Shown: positions 18,394 through 27,702, counted from the stretch's first letter. The stretch is DNA of 64,000 bases from Candidatus Thiodiazotropha sp. (ex Myrtea sp. 'scaly one' KF741663) (GCA_025655555.1 JAHXIQ010000001.1:372001-436000); one strand, 5' to 3'. The notes: generated from the letters alone by a model not told the origin. A program made the numbers and translations.

Positions 18394-18920
18394 GGATTTA
18401 TCCCGAGTACTCAATAGTGAAACAAGATCCCCATCATCTTATACACACACCACAGAAAGCATGTAATGTAGCTGCAAGCCCTGGTACAAAAATAATAACC
18501 AGATACTGCAGGGCAACAACACAGGAAATCTTATTCAAGGTTAACCATTAACCCGGCAACTAAGTATGTCGCGTTAATAATGATGTTGCATACATGAATT
18601 TCTGCCAGCACATACGAGTTGAATCCAACTCCACCAATAAGCCGTATTTATTAAAAATAAAAAATGTGGTTACTTCCACACTCACGATTAAAACCGAAAC
18701 CTTTTAAAAGAGATCGAGCATGACTGCAAACAGTTATCGGCCGAAGATACCGCCATGCCTTCAACTGCCTGGCAGACAGGGTTATACAAACCAAACGAGA
18801 CCTAGGGCAATAAGGCATTGCAAGCCTTAGTTAGATGGGACCGAGTATGAACTGCATACATGGTCTAACCTAGTTCAAATAGCCTTATCAACAACTAACA
18901 ACTAACGACAGGGTCATTCA
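18394..18920. other. Long leader region upstream of the Rieske operon
   Basis: About 520 bp without a plausible gene between the divergent ATL gene and the Rieske-FMN gene. A 10-mer TGCATACATG occurs twice in the same orientation (18587-18596 and 18853-18862). The second lies inside an interrupted inverted repeat GTTAGA...TCTAAC (about 18831-18869). This layout suggests a regulator-controlled promoter. No known riboswitch fold is recognised. Confidence 0.4.
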
Positions 18921-20540
18921 ATGAAACAAACAGCAATCGCCTCTCTGGCAGACATAGAGCCACTCACACCCGCCTATGCATTGGTCGCTGATGTGGACCT
19001 TGTCATCATCCGTTGGCAGGAGGGTGAACAGGTATCTGTGCTCTATGGCCGATGTGCACATCGTGGTGCCCTGATGTCGGATGGACGTGTCGAGGGTGAT
19101 AATATTATCTGTGGCGTACATGATTGGGATTACGACTATAAGTCAGGTATCAGTGCCTACAACTCCGCAGAGAAACTACATCGCTTCAACGCATGGGTGG
19201 AAAATGGCAAGATCTGGGTCGATGAGGACGAGATCAAGGCCTGGGCTGAGAAAAACCCCCAACCCTACGACCGGGAGAGTTATCAGGGATTGTACAAAGA
19301 CCATCACGGCGGAAAGGAAGAGCCCCACTATAAATATATACAGCACCTGGCGGAACATGGCCTGTCAGAAGTCGGTCATCATGGCCGTGTCAGCGCCATG
19401 GGTGTACCCCGTGATGAGTTGCCCAAGTGGGAACAGATCCAGCTTCTGACGGCACAACTGCATAAGGTCCCACTGCTGGACGAACAACCGGTCGGCACCG
19501 AAGTGGTGATCGGTCCCAATGCCAACAAACCGCTGATTCTGGATCGTCCCCTGTTCGTCTCCGATATGAGTTTTGGTGCCCTCTCCGAAGAAGCCAAGGT
19601 AGCCCTGGCGATGGGGGCCGAGATGGCTGGTACCGGTATCTGCTCAGGTGAGGGCGGTATGTTACCGGACGAGCAGGCGGCAAATAAGCACTACTTCTAC
19701 GAGCTTGCTTCAGCCCGCTTTGGTTACTCCATGGACAAGGTACAGCAGTGTCAGGCGTTCCATTTCAAGGGAGGACAAGGCGCTAAAACCGGCACTGGCG
19801 GCCATCTGCCTGGCGCAAAGGTGAAAGGCAGGATTGCTGAGGTGCGTGGACTCAATGAAGGCGAAGCAGCCATCTCCCCCTCCCGCTTTCCCGAGTGGGC
19901 ATATGTCGATGACTACCGTCGCTTTGCCGCCGAAGTGCGAGAGGCGACAGATGGCATCCCCATCGGCGTGAAACTCTCTGCACAACATATAGAAAGGGAT
20001 ATCGAAGCCGCCCTGCAGATCGGTGTCGACTATATCATCCTGGATGGCCGTGGCGGTGGCACAGGGGCGGCGCCGTTGATCTTCCGTGACAATATCTCGG
20101 TCCCCACCATCCCGGCACTTGCGCGAGCCCGCCGTTATCTGGATAAGAAAGGTCGCAGCGATATCTCTCTGGTGATCACTGGCGGCCTGCGACTGCCGGC
20201 TGATTTTATCAAGGCGATGGCCTTGGGTGCGGATGCGATTGCCGTCTCCAATTCAGCACTGCAGGCCATCGGTTGTCTGGGTATGCGCGCCTGTCATACC
20301 AACAACTGCCCGGTAGGTATCGCCACCCAGAGACCGGATCTGCGCCGGCGACTGAAAATTGAAAAGGGTGCCAACCAGCTGAATAACTTCTTTCGCGCCT
20401 CCACCGAACTCATGCAGGTGATGGCCCGTGCCTGTGGTCATGATCATCTCAGTAAATTCTGTGTCGATGATTTGACCACCTTTGACCGTGAAATGGCCCA
20501 CCTGACCGGCATCGCCTATGCAGGCGTGTCTCTGGACTGA
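18921..20540 (+). CDS. Rieske [2Fe-2S] domain fused to FMN-binding glutamate-synthase-like domain
   Basis: The protein has 539 residues. Residues 1-105 form a Rieske ferredoxin with cluster ligands C45, H47, C64 and H67 (C-x-H-x16-C-x2-H). Residues about 170-539 form the FMN/[3Fe-4S] domain of glutamate synthase large subunit. It shows SDMSFGALS, KGGQGAKTGTGGHLPG, ILDGRGGGTGAAP and the cysteine set C452-x5-C458-x4-C463 in CLGMRACHTNNCPVGIATQ for [3Fe-4S]. It lacks the N-terminal glutamine amidotransferase and C-terminal GXGXG domains, so it cannot be a normal GOGAT. The Rieske domain presumably delivers electrons to FMN. It starts an operon with the Rieske-TPP gene 32 bp downstream. The substrate is unknown. 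Confidence 0.88.
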   Translation: MKQTAIASLADIEPLTPAYALVADVDLVIIRWQEGEQVSVLYGRCAHRGALMSDGRVEGDNIICGVHDWDYDYKSGISAYNSAEKLHRFNAWVENGKIWVDEDEIKAWAEKNPQPYDRESYQGLYKDHHGGKEEPHYKYIQHLAEHGLSEVGHHGRVSAMGVPRDELPKWEQIQLLTAQLHKVPLLDEQPVGTEVVIGPNANKPLILDRPLFVSDMSFGALSEEAKVALAMGAEMAGTGICSGEGGMLPDEQAANKHYFYELASARFGYSMDKVQQCQAFHFKGGQGAKTGTGGHLPGAKVKGRIAEVRGLNEGEAAISPSRFPEWAYVDDYRRFAAEVREATDGIPIGVKLSAQHIERDIEAALQIGVDYIILDGRGGGTGAAPLIFRDNISVPTIPALARARRYLDKKGRSDISLVITGGLRLPADFIKAMALGADAIAVSNSALQAIGCLGMRACHTNNCPVGIATQRPDLRRRLKIEKGANQLNNFFRASTELMQVMARACGHDHLSKFCVDDLTTFDREMAHLTGIAYAGVSLD

Positions 20541-20572
20541 GACAAACCGAACAAACTCTCGAGGAAACCACA

Positions 20573-22543
20573 ATGAATGAAAATAACAAGACCTTGGTCT
20601 GGCACAAGGTGCTGTCCAAAGATGAAGTACCCGAAGGACGAGTGACTTCGGTAACCTGCAAAAAACAGACACTCTGTATGAGCCATCATGAAGGAGAGTA
20701 CGGTGCCCTGGATAACAAGTGCCCCCATCAGGGTGGCCCCCTCGGGGAGGGTTCCATCGAGAACGGTTTACTGCGTTGTCCCTGGCACGGTTGGGACTAT
20801 GATCCGATCACTGGAAAGGCACCGGGTTTCGACGATGGGGTGCAGACCTTCCCGGTGGAGATCCGGGATGACGGCATCTATGTAGGTCTGACTGAGGAAC
20901 AGACACATGTTACCACCGTAGGTGACGTGATGATGGAGACCCTGACTAACTGGGGCGTGAAACAGGTCTTCGGTATGGTGGGACATTCGAACCTGGGGGT
21001 TGCAGACGCCCTGCGTATTCAGGAACAGGCCGGACGCCTGACCTACTACGGCATTCGCCATGAAGGTGCTGCTGCCTTCGCCTGTTCCGCTTATGGAAAG
21101 CTGACCGGACGGCCCGCAGCCTGCCTGGCCATTGCCGGTCCGGGCGCCACGAACCTGCTCACGGGGCTGTGGGATGCCAACGTGGACCGCGCCCCGGTGA
21201 TTGCACTCACGGGGCAGGTGGATACCCAGGTATTGGGGCCCGGCGCCTTCCAGGAGATCGATCAGGTTGGCGCTTTCGGCAAGGTCGCCCAATGGTCACA
21301 AACGGTGATGCATGACAGCCGCCACACAGAATTGATGAATCTGGCCTGTAAAAGCGCCATTCTTACGCGAAGCGTGTCGCATCTGATCTTCCCTGACGAG
21401 GTACCCAAGCGGGAGCTGAGCGACCCGCCTCCAGCGGGGACACCGGAAGGCCGTCTGCCCTCACGAAACATCGCACCAGCCAATGAAGCACTACAGGCTG
21501 CAATCGACCTGCTGCACGCCAAAAAACGACCCGTTATCGTCGTTGGCCATGGGGCCCGCTTTCAGATGGAAGGTGTGATCGCACTGGCAGAGCATCTGAA
21601 TGCACCGGTGATCACCACCTTCAAAGCCAAAGGGCAAATTGCAGACAGCCACCCACTGGCTGGCGGGGTATTGGGTCGTAGCGGCACGCCGATTGCCAGC
21701 TGGCTGATGAATGAGTCCGACTGCTTGTTGGTATTCGGTGCCAGTTTCAGCAACCACACCGGTATCACACCCAAGCGACCGACGATTCAGGTGGACTACG
21801 ATCTCATGACTCTGTCCAAATTCCATGCCATTGATGTGCCTGTTTGGGGTGAAATCGGTGTCACAGCACAGGCTTTGTCGGATGCGCTGGCGGACTATAC
21901 GGGTACAGAGAATCAACGGGATGAAGTGGCGGAGCGTTGGGCTATCTGGCGAGAGGAAAAACAACGTCGCAGCCAGGATGACCGGGGCAAGGGTATCAAT
22001 GCGGCGATCCTGTTTGAGAGATTGGGTCAGACGGTCGATCCGGATGCCATTATCGCCGTGGATGTGGGTAACAACACCTACTCCTTCGGACGCTACTTTG
22101 AATGCCAAAGTCATTCTGTATTGATGTCCGGTTACCTTGGCTCCATTGGCTTCTCCTTCCCCGCTGCCATGGGGGCCTGGGCCGCTACCCAAGAAGAGGA
22201 TCCATATTTCAAGGGCCGGCAGGTTGTCTCTGTCTCAGGAGACGGCGGTTTTGGGCAATACCTGGCCGAAATCAACACAGCAGTGAAATACGGTATGAAT
22301 ATCACCCATGTTCTGATGAACAATGGTGAACTGGGCAAGATCAGCAAGGAGCAGCGAGCAGGCAACTGGGAGGTGTGGCAAACCAGCCTGCATAACCCCA
22401 ACTTTGCCGAATACGCTGAGTTGTGTGGCGCCATGGGCATCCGTGTGACCGATCCGGCAGACCTGGGCAGCGCCTTGGAGAAAGCCCTGCAACATCCTGG
22501 GCCGGCATTGGTTGAAGTCATGACCGACGTCGAGTTGGTCTAG
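20573..22543 (+). CDS. Rieske [2Fe-2S] domain fused to thiamine-diphosphate enzyme
   Basis: The protein has 656 residues. An N-terminal Rieske domain (ligands C50, H52, C69, H72) is fused to a full ThDP enzyme of the acetolactate synthase/pyruvate oxidase type. The PYR domain holds the cofactor-activating Glu164 in GIRHEGAAAFACSAYGK. A central domain covers about 300-440. The PP domain has GDG (556-558) followed by MNNGELGKI for Mg-ThDP. The spacing of a Rieske module on a ThDP enzyme suggests that electrons are taken from or given to the enamine intermediate, as in pyruvate oxidases or oxidoreductases; this is inference. GAGG at good spacing precedes the ATG. Its partner upstream carries an analogous Rieske domain. 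Confidence 0.88.
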   Translation: MNENNKTLVWHKVLSKDEVPEGRVTSVTCKKQTLCMSHHEGEYGALDNKCPHQGGPLGEGSIENGLLRCPWHGWDYDPITGKAPGFDDGVQTFPVEIRDDGIYVGLTEEQTHVTTVGDVMMETLTNWGVKQVFGMVGHSNLGVADALRIQEQAGRLTYYGIRHEGAAAFACSAYGKLTGRPAACLAIAGPGATNLLTGLWDANVDRAPVIALTGQVDTQVLGPGAFQEIDQVGAFGKVAQWSQTVMHDSRHTELMNLACKSAILTRSVSHLIFPDEVPKRELSDPPPAGTPEGRLPSRNIAPANEALQAAIDLLHAKKRPVIVVGHGARFQMEGVIALAEHLNAPVITTFKAKGQIADSHPLAGGVLGRSGTPIASWLMNESDCLLVFGASFSNHTGITPKRPTIQVDYDLMTLSKFHAIDVPVWGEIGVTAQALSDALADYTGTENQRDEVAERWAIWREEKQRRSQDDRGKGINAAILFERLGQTVDPDAIIAVDVGNNTYSFGRYFECQSHSVLMSGYLGSIGFSFPAAMGAWAATQEEDPYFKGRQVVSVSGDGGFGQYLAEINTAVKYGMNITHVLMNNGELGKISKEQRAGNWEVWQTSLHNPNFAEYAELCGAMGIRVTDPADLGSALEKALQHPGPALVEVMTDVELV

Positions 22544-22560
22544 ACAAAACGAGCCCGATC

Positions 22561-23862
22561 ATGAGCGAAGCCAACCTGCTTTTAATCCTCCTGGGTATCG
22601 CAATATTCTCCCTCTTTTCAGGCCCCATCAGCCGCGGCAGCCTGACACCCCCCATGGTCTTTGCCGCCTTGGGTCTGGTGATGAGTCCAGTGGGTTTTGG
22701 CTGGATTGACCTGGCGCTGGATAACCAGGTCATACACATCGTCGCCGAGGTCACGCTGATCCTGGTGTTGTTTACCGATGCTGCACGCATCGACCTCAGA
22801 CATCTCAGATCAGACCACGATCTACCCTTGCGTATGCTGCTGATGGGCATGCCACTGACTATTCTGGTGGGGATGCTGACTGCCCTGGTCATATTGCCAG
22901 AGTTGTTCCTGATCGAGGCACTGGTGCTGGCCGTCATCCTGGCGCCAACGGATGCCGCGCTGGGTCAGGCAGTGGTGAGCAGCCCAAAAGTACCGGAGCG
23001 CATCCGCCAGACCCTCAATGTCGAGAGCGGACTGAATGACGGCATCGCTTTGCCTGCACTGCTGTTCGTCATCTCCTTTGCCGCCGGTGCGCACGGCAAC
23101 GAACAGGAGACCGCGTGGTTCTCTTTTGTGGCACAACAACTCATCCTGGGACCCTTGGTCGGCGCCCTGATCGGATGGGCCGGGGCCAGTGCCATCAATC
23201 AAGCGATCGAGCGAGGCTTTCTCACCCACGAGTTTTGCAATATCTATCTGCTCAGTCTCGCCTTTATCGCCTATCTGGCAGCCGATCAGATCGGCGGCAA
23301 CGGATTCATTGCCGCTTTTATTGCCGGGGTGGCCACAGGCAATACGCTCAAACATGTCAATGAGGAAATCTATGAGTTTGCCGAATCTGAAGGCCAACTG
23401 CTCAACCTGATTATCTTTTACCTTTTCGGCGTAGCGTTATTACCTCAGGTCTGGAATCACCTGAACTGGGAGATGTTTATCTATGCCCTATTGAGTCTGA
23501 CCCTGGTGCGCATGTTGCCAGTGTTCGTCTCACTCATTGGCAAGCATTTGCGATGGGAGACGAACCTCTTTCTCGGCTGGTTTGGTCCGCGGGGACTGGC
23601 ATCCATTCTTTTCGTACTGCTGGTGCTCGATCATGCGCAGCTCACGCATGCCTCGCTGGTTTTCGATACGGTTATCCTTACCGTAACAATGAGTATTATA
23701 TTGCACGGTCTGACGGCGCTACCTGGCGTCAGTGCCTACGCGGCTGTTCTAAAAATCTGCGAACGAAGGGGAGACGATCTATCATCTGAACAGAAACCGG
23801 TATCGATAATGCCACTTCGATTCTCCCCGACAAAGGGACAGGGAAGACCCACTGCAGAGTGA
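22561..23862 (+). CDS. Na+(K+)/H+ antiporter, CPA1 family
   Basis: The 433-residue protein has about 12 membrane segments and the CPA1 features LAPTDAALGQAVV (about 127-139) and VESGLNDGIALPALLFV (about 155-171), with the ion-binding Asp in LNDG, as in NhaP-type exchangers. It starts 17 bp after the ThDP gene and overlaps the next frame. A proton- or cation-coupled role beside two redox enzymes suggests that the pathway exports an ion or acid or responds to pH, which is inference. The C-terminal tail is short and cytoplasmic, without RCK or USP domains. Confidence 0.9.
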   Translation: MSEANLLLILLGIAIFSLFSGPISRGSLTPPMVFAALGLVMSPVGFGWIDLALDNQVIHIVAEVTLILVLFTDAARIDLRHLRSDHDLPLRMLLMGMPLTILVGMLTALVILPELFLIEALVLAVILAPTDAALGQAVVSSPKVPERIRQTLNVESGLNDGIALPALLFVISFAAGAHGNEQETAWFSFVAQQLILGPLVGALIGWAGASAINQAIERGFLTHEFCNIYLLSLAFIAYLAADQIGGNGFIAAFIAGVATGNTLKHVNEEIYEFAESEGQLLNLIIFYLFGVALLPQVWNHLNWEMFIYALLSLTLVRMLPVFVSLIGKHLRWETNLFLGWFGPRGLASILFVLLVLDHAQLTHASLVFDTVILTVTMSIILHGLTALPGVSAYAAVLKICERRGDDLSSEQKPVSIMPLRFSPTKGQGRPTAE

Positions 23863-23879
23863 ATCTGCACCACCTAACC

Positions 23880-24719
23880 ATGGACACATCTATGTCAACA
23901 AAACTACCCAAGTTAACACTGGCTGACTGGCACATGACACGCGATACGCTGCACCTTTATGCCAGAATAATTGGAAAGATCCGCAGCCACTACATGCCAA
24001 AATCAAAACATTGGTGGCACATCACCTTATATGTAACATCTCGGGGACTGACCACATCGCCCTTTCCCATTGCTGGACAGAATCTGGAACTCTCCCTTGA
24101 TTTGAATAACCACCAACTCAGAATCGACAGCAGTGAAGGCTGGAGTACGGGACTGACACTGATCGATCAAAGCAGCACTGAGTTCTGCAACCGGATTAAT
24201 AGCCACTTGACCGCCAGACAAATAAATCTGCCGCCGGCGCTTTTCACCGACTTTCAGAGTGAGGTTCAACTGGCATATGACACACTTGCTGTAGATCGCT
24301 TTCGTAAAGCCATCAACTGGGTGGATGTCACTTTTAAAACATTTAAAGGCAGGCTTCGAGAAGAGACAGCCCCGGTGCAGCTTTTTCCCCACCACATGGA
24401 TCTCTCCATGAACTGGTTCTCCGGTCGACTGGTACCGGATAGCGATCCGGCAGATGAGGAGAGTGCTGACGAACAGATGAATTTTGGCTTTGTCACCGGC
24501 GATGCTTCGATCCCGGATGCCTATTTCTATGTCACCACTTACCCAACCCCAGACCACTGGGCCGACCTGACACTTCCGCAAGGCGCCTACTGGTACACAG
24601 AAGCTTGGACCGGTGCAATATTGCCCTACGCAGCACTGGTTGCATCAGACCAACCGCAAGAGATATTACTCAACTACTTTCAACAATTACAACATCACGG
24701 CAAGAAGCTGATGTCATGA
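23880..24719 (+). CDS. DUF5996 family protein
   Basis: The 279-residue protein resembles the DUF5996 family: LTLADWHMTRDTLHLYARIIGKIR at the start, then HWWHITLYVTSRGLTT and, near the end, PQGAYWYTEAWTGAILPYAAL. The family function is unknown; members are soluble, about 300 residues long, and scattered in bacteria. The frame is open from a GTG overlapping the antiporter stop. ATG codons at 23880 and 23892 are more likely starts, but neither has a clear ribosome-binding site. It is the last gene of the four-gene plus-strand operon. Confidence 0.75.
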   Translation: MDTSMSTKLPKLTLADWHMTRDTLHLYARIIGKIRSHYMPKSKHWWHITLYVTSRGLTTSPFPIAGQNLELSLDLNNHQLRIDSSEGWSTGLTLIDQSSTEFCNRINSHLTARQINLPPALFTDFQSEVQLAYDTLAVDRFRKAINWVDVTFKTFKGRLREETAPVQLFPHHMDLSMNWFSGRLVPDSDPADEESADEQMNFGFVTGDASIPDAYFYVTTYPTPDHWADLTLPQGAYWYTEAWTGAILPYAALVASDQPQEILLNYFQQLQHHGKKLMS

Positions 24720-24807
24720 CTGAAACCGGAAGTGTAATTCTTATGACAGATCCATCGGATCTACGTTACTTCAGGTAAGTGATACGCCATTAATAGAATC
24801 ACCAGAA

Positions 24808-24859
24808 CAAAAAAAGCCGCCAGCCTCCTCCCCAGCACACTTGGGGAGGAACCAGCGGA
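24808..24859 (-). terminator. Rho-independent terminator after flgBCDE
   Basis: Read on the minus strand, the flgE stop is followed after about 25 bp by a GC-rich hairpin (TTCCTCCCCA / TGGGGAGGAGG, extended by CCGC/GCGG) and then seven T residues. This is a standard intrinsic terminator and separates the flgBCDE message from the genes beyond it. Confidence 0.9.
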
Positions 24860-24883
24860 CTACGTACTCGAACAAACTGTCTA

Positions 24884-26158
24884 TTAACGAATATTGATTA
24901 CTGACTGAGTAATGGCATCCGCCGTGGTAATCACCTGGGCATTGGCCTGGAAGTTACGTTGCGCAGTAATCAGGTTGACCAGTTGCTGAGCCAGATCCAC
25001 GTTTGAATTCTCTAACGCACCGGACTGAATCAGACCATAACTGGAGGTACCCGCCTCACCCAGCTGCACATCGCCGGAGGAGAAGGATTCCGCCCAACTG
25101 GTATCACCGATCTGACGCAACCCCTGAGTATTATTGAATCGCGCCAGTGCGATCTTACCGAGCGGCTCGGACTGACCGTTTGTAAAACGGGCAAAGACAA
25201 CACCGGAACCGTCCACGTCGACTCCACTAAGACGACCGGATGTAAATCCATCCTGAGTCAACTCATTGACTGCAAACTCAGAACCGAATTGCGTGGTTGA
25301 GCTGTAGTCGAATGTCATGCCGACGATATCTGCTGCGCCACCACCCGGATTGAAGGTATCAATCGAAATGTTGCCCAGGGCATCTACATCACCCACACCG
25401 GTCGCCAACGCACCCGAAGTACTGAACTGAACATCAGCAAAGGCGTTACCACCCACAGTGACATTCTGACCATCTACAAAGGTAAAGGCGTTCCACTGAT
25501 TATCTGCAACTTTTCGATAGAACATGGTCGCAGTATGGGCAGTACCTTGAGAATCGTAGATCGTGGTTGCCGTGGAGTGGTTATAGCTCTGTGGATCTGG
25601 TGGAAAAGTGAACGTCGGATCGGTCGGATCAAGCGCCACTGTCGGTACCGTCTCTGCAGAACTCAGATTCAATGTGGTATCGATATTGGTGGTCGCCTGG
25701 GGCGTACCGGAAACTACTGGCAGGTTCAGGTCAGTGGTCGTACCCGTATTGAAGAGACTGCCTGTGGTACCGATGCGGGGAAAGACCTGCAGGCGGGCGC
25801 CGGTCTGATTCACCACAAAACCATCACGGTCGACCGAAAAGGCACCTGCCCTGGTATAGGCCTGGTCACCACCAGGATCTCGCATGACATAAAAACCCTC
25901 GCCATTGATCGCCAGGTCGAGATTGTTGGAAGTAAATTCCGTACTGCCCTGGCCGAACTGCTGCGCCACGCGGGTTACCCGCACACCGCGTCCAGGTACC
26001 GAGCTACTGACATCATTGATAGAGTTGGCGTAGATGTCGGCAAACTCCGCTCGAGACTCCTTGAAGCCCACCGTACTGGCGTTGGCAATATTGTGACCGG
26101 TGACCTCCAGATCGGTGGAGGCTGCATCCAGACCACTCAGTGCGATACGAAATGCCAT
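24884..26158 (-). CDS. flgE: Flagellar hook protein FlgE
   Basis: FlgE builds the hook. The 424-residue protein starts MAFRIALSGLDAASTDLEVTGHNIANASTVGFKESRAEF, the classic hook/rod helix with the ANASTVGFK motif. The C-terminus ENSNVDLAQQLVNLITAQRNFQANAQVITTADAITQSVINI is also canonical. The middle contains the FlgE D2 beta domain with GEGFYVMRDPGGDQAYTRAGAFSVDRDGFV. Length matches Pseudomonas/Vibrio-type hooks. It is last in flgBCDE, 21 bp after flgD, and followed by an intrinsic terminator; flgF is not adjacent. Confidence 0.98.
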   Translation of the reverse strand: MAFRIALSGLDAASTDLEVTGHNIANASTVGFKESRAEFADIYANSINDVSSSVPGRGVRVTRVAQQFGQGSTEFTSNNLDLAINGEGFYVMRDPGGDQAYTRAGAFSVDRDGFVVNQTGARLQVFPRIGTTGSLFNTGTTTDLNLPVVSGTPQATTNIDTTLNLSSAETVPTVALDPTDPTFTFPPDPQSYNHSTATTIYDSQGTAHTATMFYRKVADNQWNAFTFVDGQNVTVGGNAFADVQFSTSGALATGVGDVDALGNISIDTFNPGGGAADIVGMTFDYSSTTQFGSEFAVNELTQDGFTSGRLSGVDVDGSGVVFARFTNGQSEPLGKIALARFNNTQGLRQIGDTSWAESFSSGDVQLGEAGTSSYGLIQSGALENSNVDLAQQLVNLITAQRNFQANAQVITTADAITQSVINIR

Positions 26159-26179
26159 TTTATTTCCCCTCTAGATAAC

Positions 26180-26851
26180 TCAGTGGATTTCAAGAACGTC
26201 GTCGATTGAAACAAGGCCGAGGCCCTCGAGATTGACCAGCACGCCGTTGTTACCGCCGATACTCACGCTATCGACATTGGCAAACACCATGGTGGACAGC
26301 CCCTGGTCCGCATCTTCGATAGTCGCTGAGGCGGTGATGTTGTACTGTCCCGGATCCGCATACTCTCCGGTATCGGTAAAACCGTCCCAGCTAAACTGGA
26401 CCAGTCCCTTGTCCTGCTGGCCGAGCGTCAGCTCACGCACCAATGCGCCCGTTTTATCATTAACCTGTATCTTCACGTTTGAGCCCGACGCAGGCATGTA
26501 GACTGCTCCCGACAGGCTGCCGCCATTGGGCAACACACCCATATAGCTTTCGATCATGACTTCGTGCCCGACCAGGTTTGCCGCCTGTATCGACTGCTCG
26601 GCAATCATATTGCCGGCAAAATCATTAAAAGATGTATTCAGATCATCAATGCCGCTGACGGTGGCAAACTGAGAGATCTGTGTCGCCATCTCACTGTTTT
26701 CCATCGGCTTGAAAGGATCCTGATGGGTCAGCTCTGTGACCAGCAGGTTCATGAAGTCCTCCATACCGAGATCACCACTTTTCTGCTTCTCTTCGGCGGC
26801 AGTTAATCCCAGATCACTATAGAGATCGTAATTGCTGCTGATTGCGCTCAT
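26180..26851 (-). CDS. flgD: Hook-capping protein FlgD
   Basis: FlgD caps the growing hook and is absent from the mature flagellum. The start MSAISSNYDLYSDLGL gives 223 residues; an open extension upstream overlaps flgC and is not conserved. The signature DFMNLLVTELTHQDPFKPMENSEMATQISQFATVSGIDDLN (about 30-70) is diagnostic, and the C-terminal half carries the Fn3-like/Tudor region with VQFSWDGFTDTGEYADPGQYNI. It lies 10 bp downstream of flgC and 21 bp upstream of flgE. Confidence 0.97.
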   Translation of the reverse strand: MSAISSNYDLYSDLGLTAAEEKQKSGDLGMEDFMNLLVTELTHQDPFKPMENSEMATQISQFATVSGIDDLNTSFNDFAGNMIAEQSIQAANLVGHEVMIESYMGVLPNGGSLSGAVYMPASGSNVKIQVNDKTGALVRELTLGQQDKGLVQFSWDGFTDTGEYADPGQYNITASATIEDADQGLSTMVFANVDSVSIGGNNGVLVNLEGLGLVSIDDVLEIH

Positions 26852-26861
26852 GAATGACTCC

Positions 26862-27275
26862 TTACTGACCCATCTGGATCGTGGCGATGAGCAGCTGTTT
26901 GGCCGCATTGGCGACCTCTACATTGCTCTGATAAGAACGTGTGGCGGACATCATATTGGCCATCTCCTCCACCATATTGACGTTAGGACGGAAGATATAA
27001 CCCTCCTCATTGGCCATGGGATGATCCGGTGCATACTCCTGCACCAAGGGCGACTGACTCTCTACCACGCCTGCCATCTGCACACCGGTGGCTGCCGCAT
27101 CGGGATTGGCTTGATCGAGAAGGGTCTTGAACACCGGCTGACGAGAACGATAGGTCTGGTCGATACTGCTGCTGACCGCATCGGCATTGGCCATGTTACT
27201 GGCCACCAGATTGAGACGCAGGCTCTGGGCGCTCATGCCCGAGGCTGCTGTGTCAAAGATCTTAAACATGGACAT
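26862..27275 (-). CDS. flgC: Proximal rod protein FlgC
   Basis: The 137-residue protein begins MSMFKIFDTAASGMSAQSLRLNLVASNMANADAVSSS and ends PNVNMVEEMANMMSATRSYQSNVEVANAAKQLLIATIQMGQ, both diagnostic of FlgC, a rod subunit next to the MS ring. It starts 2 bp after the flgB stop and precedes flgD by 10 bp. Length is normal. No anomaly is seen. Confidence 0.98.
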   Translation of the reverse strand: MSMFKIFDTAASGMSAQSLRLNLVASNMANADAVSSSIDQTYRSRQPVFKTLLDQANPDAAATGVQMAGVVESQSPLVQEYAPDHPMANEEGYIFRPNVNMVEEMANMMSATRSYQSNVEVANAAKQLLIATIQMGQ

Positions 27276-27277
27276 GC

Positions 27278-27667
27278 TTAGTCACCCCTCAGTGCTTTAC
27301 GGATACCGCTTATTTTGCTGTTGATGAAAGTCAGCGTGGCCTGATATTCGATGGCGTTGGCACTAAAGGCAGTATGCTCCTGCTCGGTATCCACGGTGTT
27401 GCCATCCAACGATGGCTGCATGGGCGTACGGTAGAGCATTTGTGCTGCGGGCACGGTACCCTGATCGGGTTGTATATGCTGGCCGTGCGTGGTTCTTACC
27501 CGCGAAGAAGCATTCACCTCATTGGCGAGCATCGATTTAAAATCGAAATCCCGCGCTTTGTAGCCAGGGGTATCCGCATTCGCCAGATTGGCGGCAAGCA
27601 CTTCGGCGCGCTGGGAACGGAGCAGTAGCGCCCGTTCATGTATGCCGAATGTGTCGTCGAAATTCAT
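27278..27667 (-). CDS. flgB: Proximal rod protein FlgB
   Basis: FlgB is the rod subunit closest to the basal body. The ATG giving MNFDDTFGIHERALLLRSQRAEVLAANLANADTPGYKARDF has GGAG 6 bp upstream and gives 129 residues, the standard size; the longer open frame upstream runs through the promoter. The C-terminal AFSANAIEYQATLTFINSKISGIRKAL matches the family. It is first in flgBCDE and is preceded by a sigma-54 promoter at 27703-27718. cheR lies 150 bp upstream on the same strand. Confidence 0.97.
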   Translation of the reverse strand: MNFDDTFGIHERALLLRSQRAEVLAANLANADTPGYKARDFDFKSMLANEVNASSRVRTTHGQHIQPDQGTVPAAQMLYRTPMQPSLDGNTVDTEQEHTAFSANAIEYQATLTFINSKISGIRKALRGD

Positions 27668-27702
27668 CGGTGACTCCAAAACCATTGATTCACCGAGATG
27701 AT

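Noticed and set aside
18394-18920. Riboswitch before the Rieske-FMN gene
   Set aside because: I could not match the leader to any known consensus (FMN, glutamine, TPP); only short repeats are visible.
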